From Phycisphaerales bacterium (GTDB lineage: Bacteria > Planctomycetota > Phycisphaerae > Phycisphaerales > UBA1924): 61,016 nucleotides of DNA. The stretch covers positions 1 through 61,016 of the forward strand of contig JALSHH010000028.1 in the NCBI GenBank assembly GCA_026982335.1. Direction: 5' to 3'. Under the pieces are notes generated by a model. The model did no database searches and was not told where the DNA came from. It saw only the letters and a program-made list of their open reading frames with translations. Of this stretch, positions 25,635-34,761 are shown one piece after another. A program made the translations under genes and the position numbers. Each line of letters opens with the position of its first letter. Position 1 is the stretch's first letter.

Positions 25635-26774
25635 ATGTCCTGCCGAGCGATCCATACCGACGAGCTTGATTTCGAGCTTCCCAAAGAACTCATTGCGACC
25701 AGGCCGATCGAGCCTCGCGATCAATCGAGGCTTTTGGTTGTTCAGCGATCGAATCCGGATCGACTCGAGCATCGAGTTTTTGCTGATTTGCCTGAGTTGC
25801 TCGAACCTGAGGATTTGTTGGTCTTCAATCGATCGCGTGTTGTTCCCGCAAGGCTCGTGGGTGAAAATGCAGCCAATACTGGAGGGGCATTCGAAGGGCT
25901 CTATCTTCATGCACTTGAATCCGAGGGGGGCGGCCTGATTTGGGTCGTGATGCTTCGTGCCAAACGCACGAAGCCTGGCAAACGCTATCGACTCATCGAC
26001 GCGCACCGTTGTCAAACTGATATCATCCTTGAACTGATCGAAAAGCATCCTGCTGAGGGTCCGGGGGCATGGAGGGTACGGGTTTTCGGCAGTGAGTTAC
26101 CGACGGATCAGCTTCTTGAGCGGGTGGGGCATACACCTTTGCCGCCTTATATTCTTGCCCAGCGCCAAGCCCGCGACGAAGATCCTGGCGATGCCTATGA
26201 CCGCTCACACTATCAGACGGTGTACGCCAATGAAAAGGATGCCGGGTCTGTCGCTGCTCCGACCGCCGGGTTGCACTTTACGCCCAAGGTTTTTGATGGA
26301 TTGACATCCCGATCTGTGCGCACAACCGAGGTAATCCTGCATGTTGGAGCAGGGACTTTTAAGCCCGTCGAGACGGAGACACTCGCTGCCCATCCGATGC
26401 ACGCCGAGGAGTGTTCGATGGGGGATGCAGTGGGTTTGTTTCCACCGACAGGCAATGGGCGAACAATCGCGGTGGGTTCGACAAGTGCCCGGACACTCGA
26501 GAGCTTTGCCGGTTTGCATGAATCGAATCCGATTTTGCCCCAGAAGCATTCGACCCGGATCATGATCTCGCCGGGATATCGCTGGCGGTGGGTCGATGGG
26601 ATGGTGACGAATTTTCATCTTCCGAGATCAACGCTTTTGGCGATGGTGGCGTCGATGCTTGAGGTGCCCGGGAAAGTGGATGGTTTGGATCGTATCCACA
26701 CTGTTTATGCACAAGCCATCCACGAGCAATACAGATTTTTTTCGTATGGCGATGCGATGTTGATCCTGCCTTAG
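25635..26774 (+). CDS. queA: S-adenosylmethionine:tRNA ribosyltransferase-isomerase
   Basis: 379 residues. QueA moves the ribosyl group of SAM onto preQ1 in tRNA, giving epoxyqueuosine at wobble position 34. F-E-L-P-K-E-L-I-A-T-R-P near the N-terminus and R-D-Q-S-R-L-L-V are family openings; H-Y-Q-T-V-Y-A (residues ~193-200), S-V-A-A-P-T-A-G-L-H-F-T and L-H-V-G-A-G-T-F-K-P-V follow, and the end carries N-F-H-L-P-R-S-T-L-L-A-M-V. ATG 25635 aligns with the family start. The long-known queuosine partners (tgt, queG) are not in the window. Confidence 0.96.
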   Translation: MSCRAIHTDELDFELPKELIATRPIEPRDQSRLLVVQRSNPDRLEHRVFADLPELLEPEDLLVFNRSRVVPARLVGENAANTGGAFEGLYLHALESEGGGLIWVVMLRAKRTKPGKRYRLIDAHRCQTDIILELIEKHPAEGPGAWRVRVFGSELPTDQLLERVGHTPLPPYILAQRQARDEDPGDAYDRSHYQTVYANEKDAGSVAAPTAGLHFTPKVFDGLTSRSVRTTEVILHVGAGTFKPVETETLAAHPMHAEECSMGDAVGLFPPTGNGRTIAVGSTSARTLESFAGLHESNPILPQKHSTRIMISPGYRWRWVDGMVTNFHLPRSTLLAMVASMLEVPGKVDGLDRIHTVYAQAIHEQYRFFSYGDAMLILP

Positions 26775-26790
26775 ATGTGTTTTTTGGGGG

Positions 26791-26819
26791 GCTGACACAG
26801 GCGTACTGCCTGTGTCAGC
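26791..26819. repeat. Perfect 12-bp palindrome between queA and murE
   Basis: GCTGACACAGGC (26791-26802) and GCCTGTGTCAGC (26808-26819) pair perfectly around a 5-base loop GTACT. No T run follows on either strand (a T6G6 run precedes it), so it is not a standard terminator. It resembles the CACAGGC...GCCTGTG palindromes dispersed in planctomycete genomes. Confidence 0.75.
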
Positions 26820-26882
26820 GGGTACAGCATGGATATCGGGGGTCATATGATTTCTACCCGAATCTCCCGGGTTTCGACGATG

Positions 26883-26888
26883 TACACT
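26883..26888 (+). promoter_or_regulatory. -10-like box (TACACT) for leaderless murE
   Basis: TACACT ends 6 nt before ATG 26895, favouring that ATG over 26829, 26847 and 26880. Confidence 0.5.
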
Positions 26889-26894
26889 CATCGT

Positions 26895-28445
26895 ATGAAG
26901 CTCGATGAACTCATAGCTGGGATGGATCTGCGATGTGCTGCTGGTGGTGAATACCTCGGTGATGTGCGTATTTGTGATCTGACAGAGGATTCGCGCACGG
27001 CTGTTCCCGGGTCGTTGTTCATCGCGCGATCGGGGACAGAGCTCGACGGCAACCGGTTCATTGAGCCCGCGATTCAGTGCGGATGCGTTGCGGTTTTGAG
27101 CGATTGCGCAGACATCGAGCTGCCGATGCGATCCAAAGTGGTGGTGCTCGTGACTGAAAATGTCATGCAGGTCGCAGCGGAGTTGGCTGAGCGGTTTTAT
27201 GGACATCCGTCGAGGGTACTTTCAATCGCGGGCATCACGGGAACCAACGGCAAGACCACCGTCGCACACCTCACACACCAGCTTATCGAGGCTGCGGGGA
27301 TTCGGTGTGGATTGATCGGGACAGTGGAGATTGATGACGGTCGCGAGCGGGCGCGGGCGAGCATGACGACGCCGCCGGCGGTTGAGCTGAGCCGAACGCT
27401 GGCGACGATGGTTGAACACGGATGCCGAGCGGTCGTGATGGAAGTGTCGAGCCATGCCCTCGACCAATCGCGTGTGGGGGCAATGGGCTTCGACGCTTGC
27501 GCCTTTACCAACCTCACCGGCGATCATCTCGACTATCACCAAACGATGGAGCACTATCGCGGTGCCAAAGCCAGGCTCTTTGGGCTCCTTAAATCCGATG
27601 GACTCGCAGCGATTAATATTGAAGACGATGCAGCCGACAGCATGGTCGAATCGTGTACGCAAGGCGTACAGATTGTGCGATGCATGCCCGGGGCATCGGT
27701 GCGCATCGATAACGAGTCCATCGTGGGCATGACGCTGACGATGGATACGCCAATGGGTACCATCGAATCGCGCGTGCCGATCTTTGGGCGTTTCAATGCG
27801 ATGAATGTTTTTCAGGCGGTTATGCTTGCTGGACATGTGCTGGGCAAGGCGGGGATCAGCCAAGGGGATCAACTCCGCGCGATGCATGAAGAACTTCCCC
27901 ATCTCATGCTCCCATCGGGTCGACTCGAACGGGTCGAATCCAAAGCTGACGATTTGACGGTGCTCGTTGACTTTGCCCATACCGATGATGCGCTCAAAAG
28001 TGCACTGGGGGCGATCCGGTCGGTGCTTGATGAGGATGCTCGGCTCTGGTGCGTCTTTGGGTGCGGGGGCGACCGGGATCAATCTAAACGACCACGGATG
28101 GGGGCAATTGCATCGAAGCTTGCCGATGCGGTGGTGGTGACCAGTGACAATCCACGCACCGAGCCTCCCAATCGCATCATCGAACAGATCATCGCCGGTG
28201 TTGATGCCAACGAGAAAACCAAAGTCAGCATCCAGTCCGATCGGGGGCAGGCAATTCAGTATGCGATTGTCCATGCAAGTCCAGGCGATGTTGTTCTTCT
28301 TGCGGGCAAAGGGCACGAGACTGAGCAAATTCTCCCTGACGCAATGGGAGGCACACAGAGCGTTCATTTTGATGATCGCGAACACGCCCGGATCGCCCTG
28401 CGCCAGCGTCGGTTGGGTGCATCGGTTGAGGTACCGAAACCATGA
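26895..28445 (+). CDS. murE: UDP-N-acetylmuramoyl-tripeptide synthetase, meso-DAP type
   Basis: 516 residues. MurE adds the third amino acid to UDP-MurNAc-L-Ala-D-Glu in peptidoglycan synthesis. The ATP loop G-I-T-G-T-N-G-K-T-T lies near residue 113, M-T-T-P-P near 157, and the binding motif D-N-P-R (D-N-P-R-T-E-P-P), which marks meso-diaminopimelate specificity rather than lysine, near 430. K-G-H-E follows. ATG 26895 gives the usual M-K-L-x-E-L start. The murF start overlaps its stop by 4 nt. This and the next two genes show that the organism makes peptidoglycan. Confidence 0.96.
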   Translation: MKLDELIAGMDLRCAAGGEYLGDVRICDLTEDSRTAVPGSLFIARSGTELDGNRFIEPAIQCGCVAVLSDCADIELPMRSKVVVLVTENVMQVAAELAERFYGHPSRVLSIAGITGTNGKTTVAHLTHQLIEAAGIRCGLIGTVEIDDGRERARASMTTPPAVELSRTLATMVEHGCRAVVMEVSSHALDQSRVGAMGFDACAFTNLTGDHLDYHQTMEHYRGAKARLFGLLKSDGLAAINIEDDAADSMVESCTQGVQIVRCMPGASVRIDNESIVGMTLTMDTPMGTIESRVPIFGRFNAMNVFQAVMLAGHVLGKAGISQGDQLRAMHEELPHLMLPSGRLERVESKADDLTVLVDFAHTDDALKSALGAIRSVLDEDARLWCVFGCGGDRDQSKRPRMGAIASKLADAVVVTSDNPRTEPPNRIIEQIIAGVDANEKTKVSIQSDRGQAIQYAIVHASPGDVVLLAGKGHETEQILPDAMGGTQSVHFDDREHARIALRQRRLGASVEVPKP

Positions 28446-29848
28446 GCAGTATGACTTACGAGGAGATTCAAAATGCGATGAAAGCCCGGTGGGTGATCAA
28501 GCCGAAGTTCGAAGTGTTCGATTTCGTTGGTGTCGCCATCGACACCCGCATGATCGAGCCCGGGCAACTCTTTTTCGCCTTCGTTGGCGAGCAGGTCGAT
28601 GGGCATGAATATCTTGAGCACGCTGTCAAGGCCGGCGCGGGGATGGGCGTGGTGACGGATGCGAGCAAGGTGCCCGATGATTTGGGGATGCCCGTGTTGG
28701 TTGTTGATGATGGGCTCGATGCGATCACCGGATTGGCATCGGCGTGGAGACAACAACTCAAAGCCAAGGTCATCGCCATCACCGGCTCCAACGGCAAGAC
28801 CACCACTTGCCGACTTGTGCATAGTGTCTGTACGCAAAACGGGTCCTCGTTCGTCTCGCAAAAAAGCTTCAATAACGCGCTGGGTGTGCCGATCACAGTG
28901 CTCAACACGCCAAGTGATGCCGATTATTTGATTGCGGAAATTGGTACAAGTTCACCTGGTGAGATCGCTGCCCGGTCTGCGTTGGTCAAGCCCGATATTG
29001 CAGTCATTACTTCAATCGGACGAGCTCATCTCGAAGAACTTGGTGATGAGCAAGGGGTAGCTTGGGAGAAAGCTGAGATTGTCAAGTCATTGCCAGATGG
29101 TGCTCTTGGAGTGATTGTCGGCGGGGTCGGTGAGCTCGAATACGCACTCAAGGGTGAAGATGATCGCGTCAAGATCACTCGCATTGGAACGGAGATTCCC
29201 ATCGAGATTGTCAAATTAGATGATCGGCACACAGATTTTACCTTTGCGGGTGATACCTTTCGAGTTCCCACGCTTGGTGGACACAATGCTTCCAACGCAG
29301 CGATGGCAATTGTGGTCGGACGATTGCTTGGGCTCGACGATGCGATAATTCAGCGTGGACTTACACAGGTTAGATTTCCCGAGATGCGATTTGACCGGAT
29401 TGAAATTCCAACCAAGACCAAACCCATTGTAATTTACAATGATGCATATAACGCCAATCCAGATTCGATGCGGGCAGCATTGGAGACTTTCGATGGGTTG
29501 AACCTTGGGGGGGAGAAAATAGCAATCCTTGGTGACATGCTCGAACTGGGTGATCGCAGTGCCGATGAGCATTTGGCATTGGTCGACGAGTTGGAGGAAT
29601 ACGGTTCGATTGATCGTTTTGTACTTGTTGGGCCATTGTTTTTAGATGCTGCGAGTCCCACTGATCGGGTCATGGGCATTGGATCGGACGATGCCCAAGC
29701 ACTGACCCAGATTTCTCGATTGGTTCTTCCCGGTTCGAATGTGTTGCTCAAGGGGTCGCGAGGAATGGCACTTGAACGGCTTGTGTATATCCTCATTAGT
29801 AGCCGGGCTTCGAGAGCAACTGCAGGTAAGGTGCATCCTCAGATATGA
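28442..29848 (+). CDS. murF: UDP-MurNAc-tripeptide D-alanyl-D-alanine ligase
   Basis: 468 residues, joined to murE by ATGA. MurF attaches D-Ala-D-Ala to the tripeptide nucleotide, completing the pentapeptide. A-I-T-G-S-N-G-K-T-T-T near residues 112-122 is the P-loop; A-E-I-G-T-S-S-P-G-E-I near 163-173 and N-D-A-Y-N-A-N-P-D-S-M near 332-342 are family blocks, the last binding nucleotide. I-L-G-D-M-L-E-L-G follows. The mraY start overlaps its stop by 4 nt, so the three enzymes should be made together. Confidence 0.96.
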   Translation: MSSMTYEEIQNAMKARWVIKPKFEVFDFVGVAIDTRMIEPGQLFFAFVGEQVDGHEYLEHAVKAGAGMGVVTDASKVPDDLGMPVLVVDDGLDAITGLASAWRQQLKAKVIAITGSNGKTTTCRLVHSVCTQNGSSFVSQKSFNNALGVPITVLNTPSDADYLIAEIGTSSPGEIAARSALVKPDIAVITSIGRAHLEELGDEQGVAWEKAEIVKSLPDGALGVIVGGVGELEYALKGEDDRVKITRIGTEIPIEIVKLDDRHTDFTFAGDTFRVPTLGGHNASNAAMAIVVGRLLGLDDAIIQRGLTQVRFPEMRFDRIEIPTKTKPIVIYNDAYNANPDSMRAALETFDGLNLGGEKIAILGDMLELGDRSADEHLALVDELEEYGSIDRFVLVGPLFLDAASPTDRVMGIGSDDAQALTQISRLVLPGSNVLLKGSRGMALERLVYILISSRASRATAGKVHPQI

Positions 29849-31032
29849 TTTATATCTTCTTAGAAATGCTTCAGAACCGGGTGAAGCTCGAGGTGCTTTA
29901 CAAGCTCTTCTCGATCTTCGACCAAGTCCAGTTCCGGGCGCTGCTTGCAGCGGGTTTGTCGTTTGCGATCGTAGTACTCATGGGCAAACGGGTGATCCGG
30001 TTTCTAATCTCGATGAAAATCGGTGACGGTGGGGAGACCGACGCCGAGCTTTTGCGTGAGCATGCGGCAACCAAAGCCAATGTTCCCACAATGGGCGGGG
30101 TGCTTATTGTCGGGGCGATCTTCATCTCGACTTTTTTACTCGCAGATATTCGTATCAACCGGGTGTACCTTGGGCTTTTTGTGCTCATTTGGTTGGCCTG
30201 TGTCGGGGGGGCAGACGATTGGCTCAAACTTACTGCTACAAGGCGAGGCACCGGGCGGCAGGGTTTGTACTCATGGGAAAAACTTGTTTTTCAACTCGGT
30301 ATCGGTGTGATTGTTGGGTATTTCGGATACCGCTATGGCATCCTTGCCGACGGGGTCGATTCGATGGCCCATGTGCTCAACTTGCCCTTTCAGCGTTCAT
30401 ATGATCCCACGACCAAGTTCGCTGCTGATGGGTTGATTTACCTGAGCATGCCGATCTACATTTTTGTTGCCACGATGATGGTTGCGGGGTTGTCCAATGC
30501 GGTCAACATTACTGATGGAATGGATGGGTTGGCATCGGGGACCTCATTGATCATTACTTTCGGACTGGTCCTGTTGGCGCTCATTGCAGGGGATCAGGGT
30601 GCGGCGCAATACCTCTATGTTCCCTTTGTACCCTTTACTGATGAACTTGCGGTGATGGCCGGAGCAATGGGGGGGGCGTGCCTGGGATTTCTGTGGTGGA
30701 ATTGCAAACCTGCACAGGTGTTCATGGGTGATACAGGGTCATTGGCGCTGGGTGGGTTGATCGGGTACATTGCGGTGATGATTCGTCAGGAGATTGTTGT
30801 TCTGGTGATGTGTGGCGTGTTGCTCTTTGAGATTGGATCGGTCGTGCTGCAGGTTGGTTGGTTCAAGTATACTCGGATCAAAACCGGTACCGGCAAGCGC
30901 ATTTTCCGAATTGCGCCTTATCACCATCATCTGCATCAAGGAGGGTGGGCGGAGAATCAGGTGGTCAATCGGCTTTGGATTGTCGGGATTCTGTTTACGG
31001 TGATTGCACTGGCGTCACTCAAAATTCGGTAG
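29845..31032 (+). CDS. mraY: Phospho-N-acetylmuramoyl-pentapeptide transferase
   Basis: 395 residues, joined to murF by ATGA. MraY transfers phospho-MurNAc-pentapeptide to undecaprenyl phosphate, forming lipid I at the inner membrane. About ten transmembrane helices are evident. Diagnostic segments are P-T-M-G-G (near 79), D-D-W-L-K (near 131), N-I-T-D-G-M-D-G-L-A (near 223-232), G-D-T-G-S-L-A-L-G-G (near 294) and H-H-H-L-H (near 357). In many bacteria murD, ftsW and murG follow; here the next gene lies on the other strand, so the division and wall cluster is cut short. Confidence 0.97.
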   Translation: MIYIFLEMLQNRVKLEVLYKLFSIFDQVQFRALLAAGLSFAIVVLMGKRVIRFLISMKIGDGGETDAELLREHAATKANVPTMGGVLIVGAIFISTFLLADIRINRVYLGLFVLIWLACVGGADDWLKLTATRRGTGRQGLYSWEKLVFQLGIGVIVGYFGYRYGILADGVDSMAHVLNLPFQRSYDPTTKFAADGLIYLSMPIYIFVATMMVAGLSNAVNITDGMDGLASGTSLIITFGLVLLALIAGDQGAAQYLYVPFVPFTDELAVMAGAMGGACLGFLWWNCKPAQVFMGDTGSLALGGLIGYIAVMIRQEIVVLVMCGVLLFEIGSVVLQVGWFKYTRIKTGTGKRIFRIAPYHHHLHQGGWAENQVVNRLWIVGILFTVIALASLKIR

Positions 31033-31052
31033 TGTGTAAAGGCGTGAGCACC

Positions 31053-33533
31053 CTATGGGATCATCACCCGCACCAAGGCTCGTTTGATGGCGCGATAGGT
31101 TTCTCCATCGGTCGGCTCGCCGGTGTTGGTTTCAAGTCTTGCCTGGGCAAGTTGTTCGGCATGCTCCCAGTAGCCAAGGAGCATCGCCCATGCCCAGAAG
31201 ATTGATCGATCCGGATCATAGAGATTGGTCGGTTCGCTTGTGAGTCCGTTGAGTTCCACAATTCCAAACCCTCTGCCTTGGGCGAGTTGTTCGAGTGAAT
31301 CGCAGCGTAGATCAAATCGGCCGATGTCGAACCCGCGTCCCTGATGATCTTCAAACCGATTGATAATCTCACCGAGACGATTGGTGAGCTCAGGGGTGAT
31401 CAGATTTGCTCCATCAGTGAACTTCGCACCTTGGGCGTGATTTCCTGCGACCCCAAGGGCGATGCGTTGTCCTCGGGATGGAACCGTACCGAGCTGATCG
31501 CGCATTCGCTCAAAGAACATTCGGCTTTGTGCTCGGTAGCGTTCGTGTTCAAGGATCAGTCTGCGGATTGGTTGTTTTCCATCGCCGATCACCGCAGGGA
31601 AATGCTTGACGGTGATGCCGTAGATAAATCCAGAGGGGCCCTGATAGTTTGGGTCGGTTATTGACGCGACATGACGAACCCAAAGCACCCCAACTTCCAT
31701 CGCTCCATCATGGCAGCGTTGAATGACGAAGGGTTCGTCATTGGATCGGCAGTATGCCATCAGATCGGCTTCCGACTTGATCATCTCGACTGCTCGTCCG
31801 CGTTCACCTTGGTCGGGTTTGCAGAATACGGGATATCCGCCGAGCTCGGCATCGTTGCGCATCGCACCAATGGCCGATTCAATTCGATGTTCAAGATCAT
31901 CGCTCGAATCGATCAGTACACAATGCAATATCGCGTCATCATCGACACGACCATCGCCGAGTTTTTGGTTGATGTCGATTTTTGACTCGCCTTGGACTCC
32001 GCCATCGGAAGCGTATCTTGGGTTGGCAGCGGTGATGGTTCGGAGTCCTTTTCCGGAAAGAATGCGCTTGAATCCCCACCAGATCACGGGGAGGTAGACG
32101 ATTCCTGTGACCCAGTATTCGTGATTGGTGATTCGATTCCATTCGCCTTTGAGGCGTTGTCGCCCTTCCCAAGTGGCGATTAGCCGAAGTGTAGCCAAAA
32201 GGGCCAAGAGCAGTCCGAATCCAACAGTAAATCCAATGATCCCAATTCGCTCGGTGAGGATTGTTGTCCATCTTCCACCGATCAATCCGACAAAGAACGC
32301 CGGGATGACAAAGCCTACCCCGTGCACCCACCCGAGGGGATAAAAGGGGCGATCAATCGTATGTGCTCCGTGCATGAGCCACCAGAGTCGCCCGATCATC
32401 ATGCCCAAAATCGCCACCCCAAAGTCCACGCACATCATCGCAGCCATGAGCATGGTCAGGGCAAGTCCACCGAGTGCGCCATAGCGCACGAGCACGACGA
32501 TTCCGACGAGCTGGGCCCACCAAGGGACTGATCGCACCCAATCACCAACTCGATGCAACAACGCATCGAACTCGTGCCGATCGGGCACCGGTGCCAGGTC
32601 CAGGCACCCTGTCTCGGGTGCAACGCCGGGCTGGTCATGACGAGCAAAGAACTCATTGAGGTATTTTGCAGCCAGATCGGGTTGTTGGAACGGTAAGAAA
32701 TGTGACGCATCGAGCATCACCAGTTTGGCACTGGGCATCATCTCGTGATGCAGTTGGGCTGCCCAATCCATCACCAGGATATCGTGACGCCCCTGCAAAA
32801 TAAGTGTTGGCGTCTCGATTGTGGGCATGATTCGGGTCAACTCGCGCTGGTCCGAATCCCAGAACGCCTTGAGCCATCCTGTGCGCTCTTTGAATCGTCC
32901 CAGAGTTCCGAAGTGGGGGATCAACTCGGGGATGACTCCGAGTCCGACAAAACCCACAGCGTATTTGACATGCTCAAAGAAGTATGATCCGGTACCTTCG
33001 GTTTCTTGAGCACCGATTGCAGACAGAAGCGTCAAAGATGCCACTCGATGAGGGAACAGGTGGGCCATTTCAATTGCCACGCCGCCGCCCGAGGACCATC
33101 CGAGCACATGGATGCGTTCGATGCCCAATTGATCAAGGAATGCAGCCATGGACCGTGCTTGTAATGGGTAGGAGAGGTTCGGCCCCCAATCGCTTTTTCC
33201 ATATCCGGGCAGGTCGGGAGCGATGACTCGTCGATCATGGCTCAATATGGGGCCAAGGCGTGAAAAGTTCGCCCCGTTTCCCGGTGATCCATGGAGCAGC
33301 AATGCCGGTGGCTGATTGGGTGTTTCATGTTCAGGCAGCCATTGATCGTAAAACACCCTCATACCCGAACCATCAGGACCAAGTATTACATGTTCAAGTT
33401 TGGCAGTATTGGCGGTGTCGATTTCCGATGAGCGGACAAATTGATGCACATGCGAAGCGATCAACAACACCCCATAGAACACGATGCTTGCGAACCATGC
33501 CGCCTGACGATTTGTGCGATGTTTACCGGGCAT
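31053..33533 (-). CDS. Alpha/beta hydrolase - membrane - ATP-grasp fusion protein
   Basis: 826 residues in three parts. A membrane anchor near 12-30 precedes an alpha/beta hydrolase domain (~50-295) with a complete triad: Ser147 in G-W-S-S-G, Asp251 in G-R-H-D, His278 in D-A-S-H-F, plus the oxyanion motif H-G-S-P-G at 81-85. About four or five transmembrane helices follow (~340-455 and ~470-488). The last ~270 residues look like an ATP-grasp fold: V-F-C-K-P-D-Q-G (Lys572), F-D-I-G-R-F-D-L-R (Asp741) and G-I-V-E-L-N-G (Glu760, Asn762), the usual Lys and metal-ligand set. The ATG lies inside the 3' end of rlmN (11-nt overlap). I know no assigned function; hydrolysis coupled to ligation of an acyl or amino-acid group at the membrane is a guess. 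Confidence 0.85.
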   Translation of the reverse strand: MPGKHRTNRQAAWFASIVFYGVLLIASHVHQFVRSSEIDTANTAKLEHVILGPDGSGMRVFYDQWLPEHETPNQPPALLLHGSPGNGANFSRLGPILSHDRRVIAPDLPGYGKSDWGPNLSYPLQARSMAAFLDQLGIERIHVLGWSSGGGVAIEMAHLFPHRVASLTLLSAIGAQETEGTGSYFFEHVKYAVGFVGLGVIPELIPHFGTLGRFKERTGWLKAFWDSDQRELTRIMPTIETPTLILQGRHDILVMDWAAQLHHEMMPSAKLVMLDASHFLPFQQPDLAAKYLNEFFARHDQPGVAPETGCLDLAPVPDRHEFDALLHRVGDWVRSVPWWAQLVGIVVLVRYGALGGLALTMLMAAMMCVDFGVAILGMMIGRLWWLMHGAHTIDRPFYPLGWVHGVGFVIPAFFVGLIGGRWTTILTERIGIIGFTVGFGLLLALLATLRLIATWEGRQRLKGEWNRITNHEYWVTGIVYLPVIWWGFKRILSGKGLRTITAANPRYASDGGVQGESKIDINQKLGDGRVDDDAILHCVLIDSSDDLEHRIESAIGAMRNDAELGGYPVFCKPDQGERGRAVEMIKSEADLMAYCRSNDEPFVIQRCHDGAMEVGVLWVRHVASITDPNYQGPSGFIYGITVKHFPAVIGDGKQPIRRLILEHERYRAQSRMFFERMRDQLGTVPSRGQRIALGVAGNHAQGAKFTDGANLITPELTNRLGEIINRFEDHQGRGFDIGRFDLRCDSLEQLAQGRGFGIVELNGLTSEPTNLYDPDRSIFWAWAMLLGYWEHAEQLAQARLETNTGEPTDGETYRAIKRALVRVMIP

Positions 33534-34707
33534 CAGTCCCTTGATTGGTTCGCTTGTCCGTGTTGATTGAGTTCGTCATGGCGACAAGTTTTCGTTTGCG
33601 AATTTCTACAGTCCCGAGCTGCCCACATGCAGCCATTGAATCTCGCCCTTTGGTTCGTCGTCGGTTGACAAATACGCCGTGTGACACCAGTCGATTTACA
33701 AAACGGTCGACAAGCTCGTCGCTTGGTGCTTTCCAAGGGGAATTGCGTCTGGGATTATACGGGATGACATTCAATAGCCCCCCGTGCTTGTTGCCCTTTT
33801 CACGGGAGGGGTCTTTTAAGAACGGCTTCATCCATAGGGCCAGTTCGTCTGCGTGGGTATCGTTGCTGTTGACTCTAGGAATCAGCACATATTCGATCAT
33901 GATTTTTCGCCCGCCTCGGGCTTGGCGGAGTTCAAGAAGAATCTCCTGAAGTCTCTGCATATTCCACTTCCGATTGATTGGCATGAGTTGCGATCGCACC
34001 GCATCATTCGAGGCATTGAGTGACAGCGCCAATCCCAATCGTTTCCATCCTGGTTTTTGGACTTGTACCTTGATGCGTTCGAGCCCGTCGATGTGTCCGA
34101 CGGTAGAGATGGTGATGGCGCTCATTGCGATGTTGGCGCCGTTGTGATCAGTCAGGCACTCGATGGCTTTGAGGACCTCATCGAGATTGTCCATCGGCTC
34201 GCCCATCCCCATAAACACGATGTTGTCGACCTCGATGCCTTCAACAAATCGTGCTGCCCACCACTGAGCCACAATTTCGCTGGCGGTGAGCGATCGGACC
34301 AGTCCCATCTGGGCTGTTTCGCAGAAGGTGCATCCCAGAGCGCACCCGACTTGTGACGAAACGCACAGCGTGTGCGTTTTGCGCCCCGATCGACCGATCA
34401 TCGGGATAATCACCGATTCAATATCATCAAAGTCAATCCCCCGATCGGCGAGCCGATGGGTGGGATTGGGCAGGCGTTGGGCGAACTTGATGGTTGTGCC
34501 TTCGTTGACGGGTTCTTCGTGGCGGGTGATGATCTCGGGGATATCGATTCTTGCGGGCGGAGATGCTGTTTTTCCATTCCGGTAGATGGCTTGGTAGGCC
34601 TCCTTGGCCCGTCCGGGGCCAACGCCTTGGCGTGCGCACAATGCTTGATATGTTTGAAGCGTCATTCCCACCGGGGAGATCGGATCGATGTCGTCAGCGA
34701 TGGCCAT
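33523..34707 (-). CDS. rlmN: RlmN-family radical SAM rRNA/tRNA adenine-C2 methyltransferase
   Basis: 394 residues. RlmN methylates C2 of A2503 in 23S rRNA and A37 in some tRNAs. The radical-SAM motif is Cys122-x3-Cys126-x2-Cys129; Cys115 (L-C-V-S-S-Q) and Cys361 (A-A-C-G-Q-L-G) match the catalytic pair that carries the methyl intermediate. G-M-G-E-P-M near 167-172, S-L-N-A near 229 and N-V-I-P-Y-N-P near 313 are typical. Cfr shares these motifs, but the length and the chromosomal housekeeping context favour RlmN. ATG 34707 is chosen because TATCCT lies 6 nt upstream; ATG 34752 would add 15 unusual residues. It is translationally linked to the fusion gene downstream. Confidence 0.92.
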   Translation of the reverse strand: MAIADDIDPISPVGMTLQTYQALCARQGVGPGRAKEAYQAIYRNGKTASPPARIDIPEIITRHEEPVNEGTTIKFAQRLPNPTHRLADRGIDFDDIESVIIPMIGRSGRKTHTLCVSSQVGCALGCTFCETAQMGLVRSLTASEIVAQWWAARFVEGIEVDNIVFMGMGEPMDNLDEVLKAIECLTDHNGANIAMSAITISTVGHIDGLERIKVQVQKPGWKRLGLALSLNASNDAVRSQLMPINRKWNMQRLQEILLELRQARGGRKIMIEYVLIPRVNSNDTHADELALWMKPFLKDPSREKGNKHGGLLNVIPYNPRRNSPWKAPSDELVDRFVNRLVSHGVFVNRRRTKGRDSMAACGQLGTVEIRKRKLVAMTNSINTDKRTNQGTDAR

Positions 34708-34713
34708 AGCGAG

Positions 34714-34719
34714 AGGATA
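34714..34719 (-). promoter_or_regulatory. -10-like box (TATCCT) for leaderless rlmN
   Basis: On the minus strand TATCCT ends 6 nt before ATG 34707. Confidence 0.45.
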
Positions 34720-34761
34720 GTCGTTTCTCGGTGGCCTGGCGAATCGGGCCATCAACTCAAT

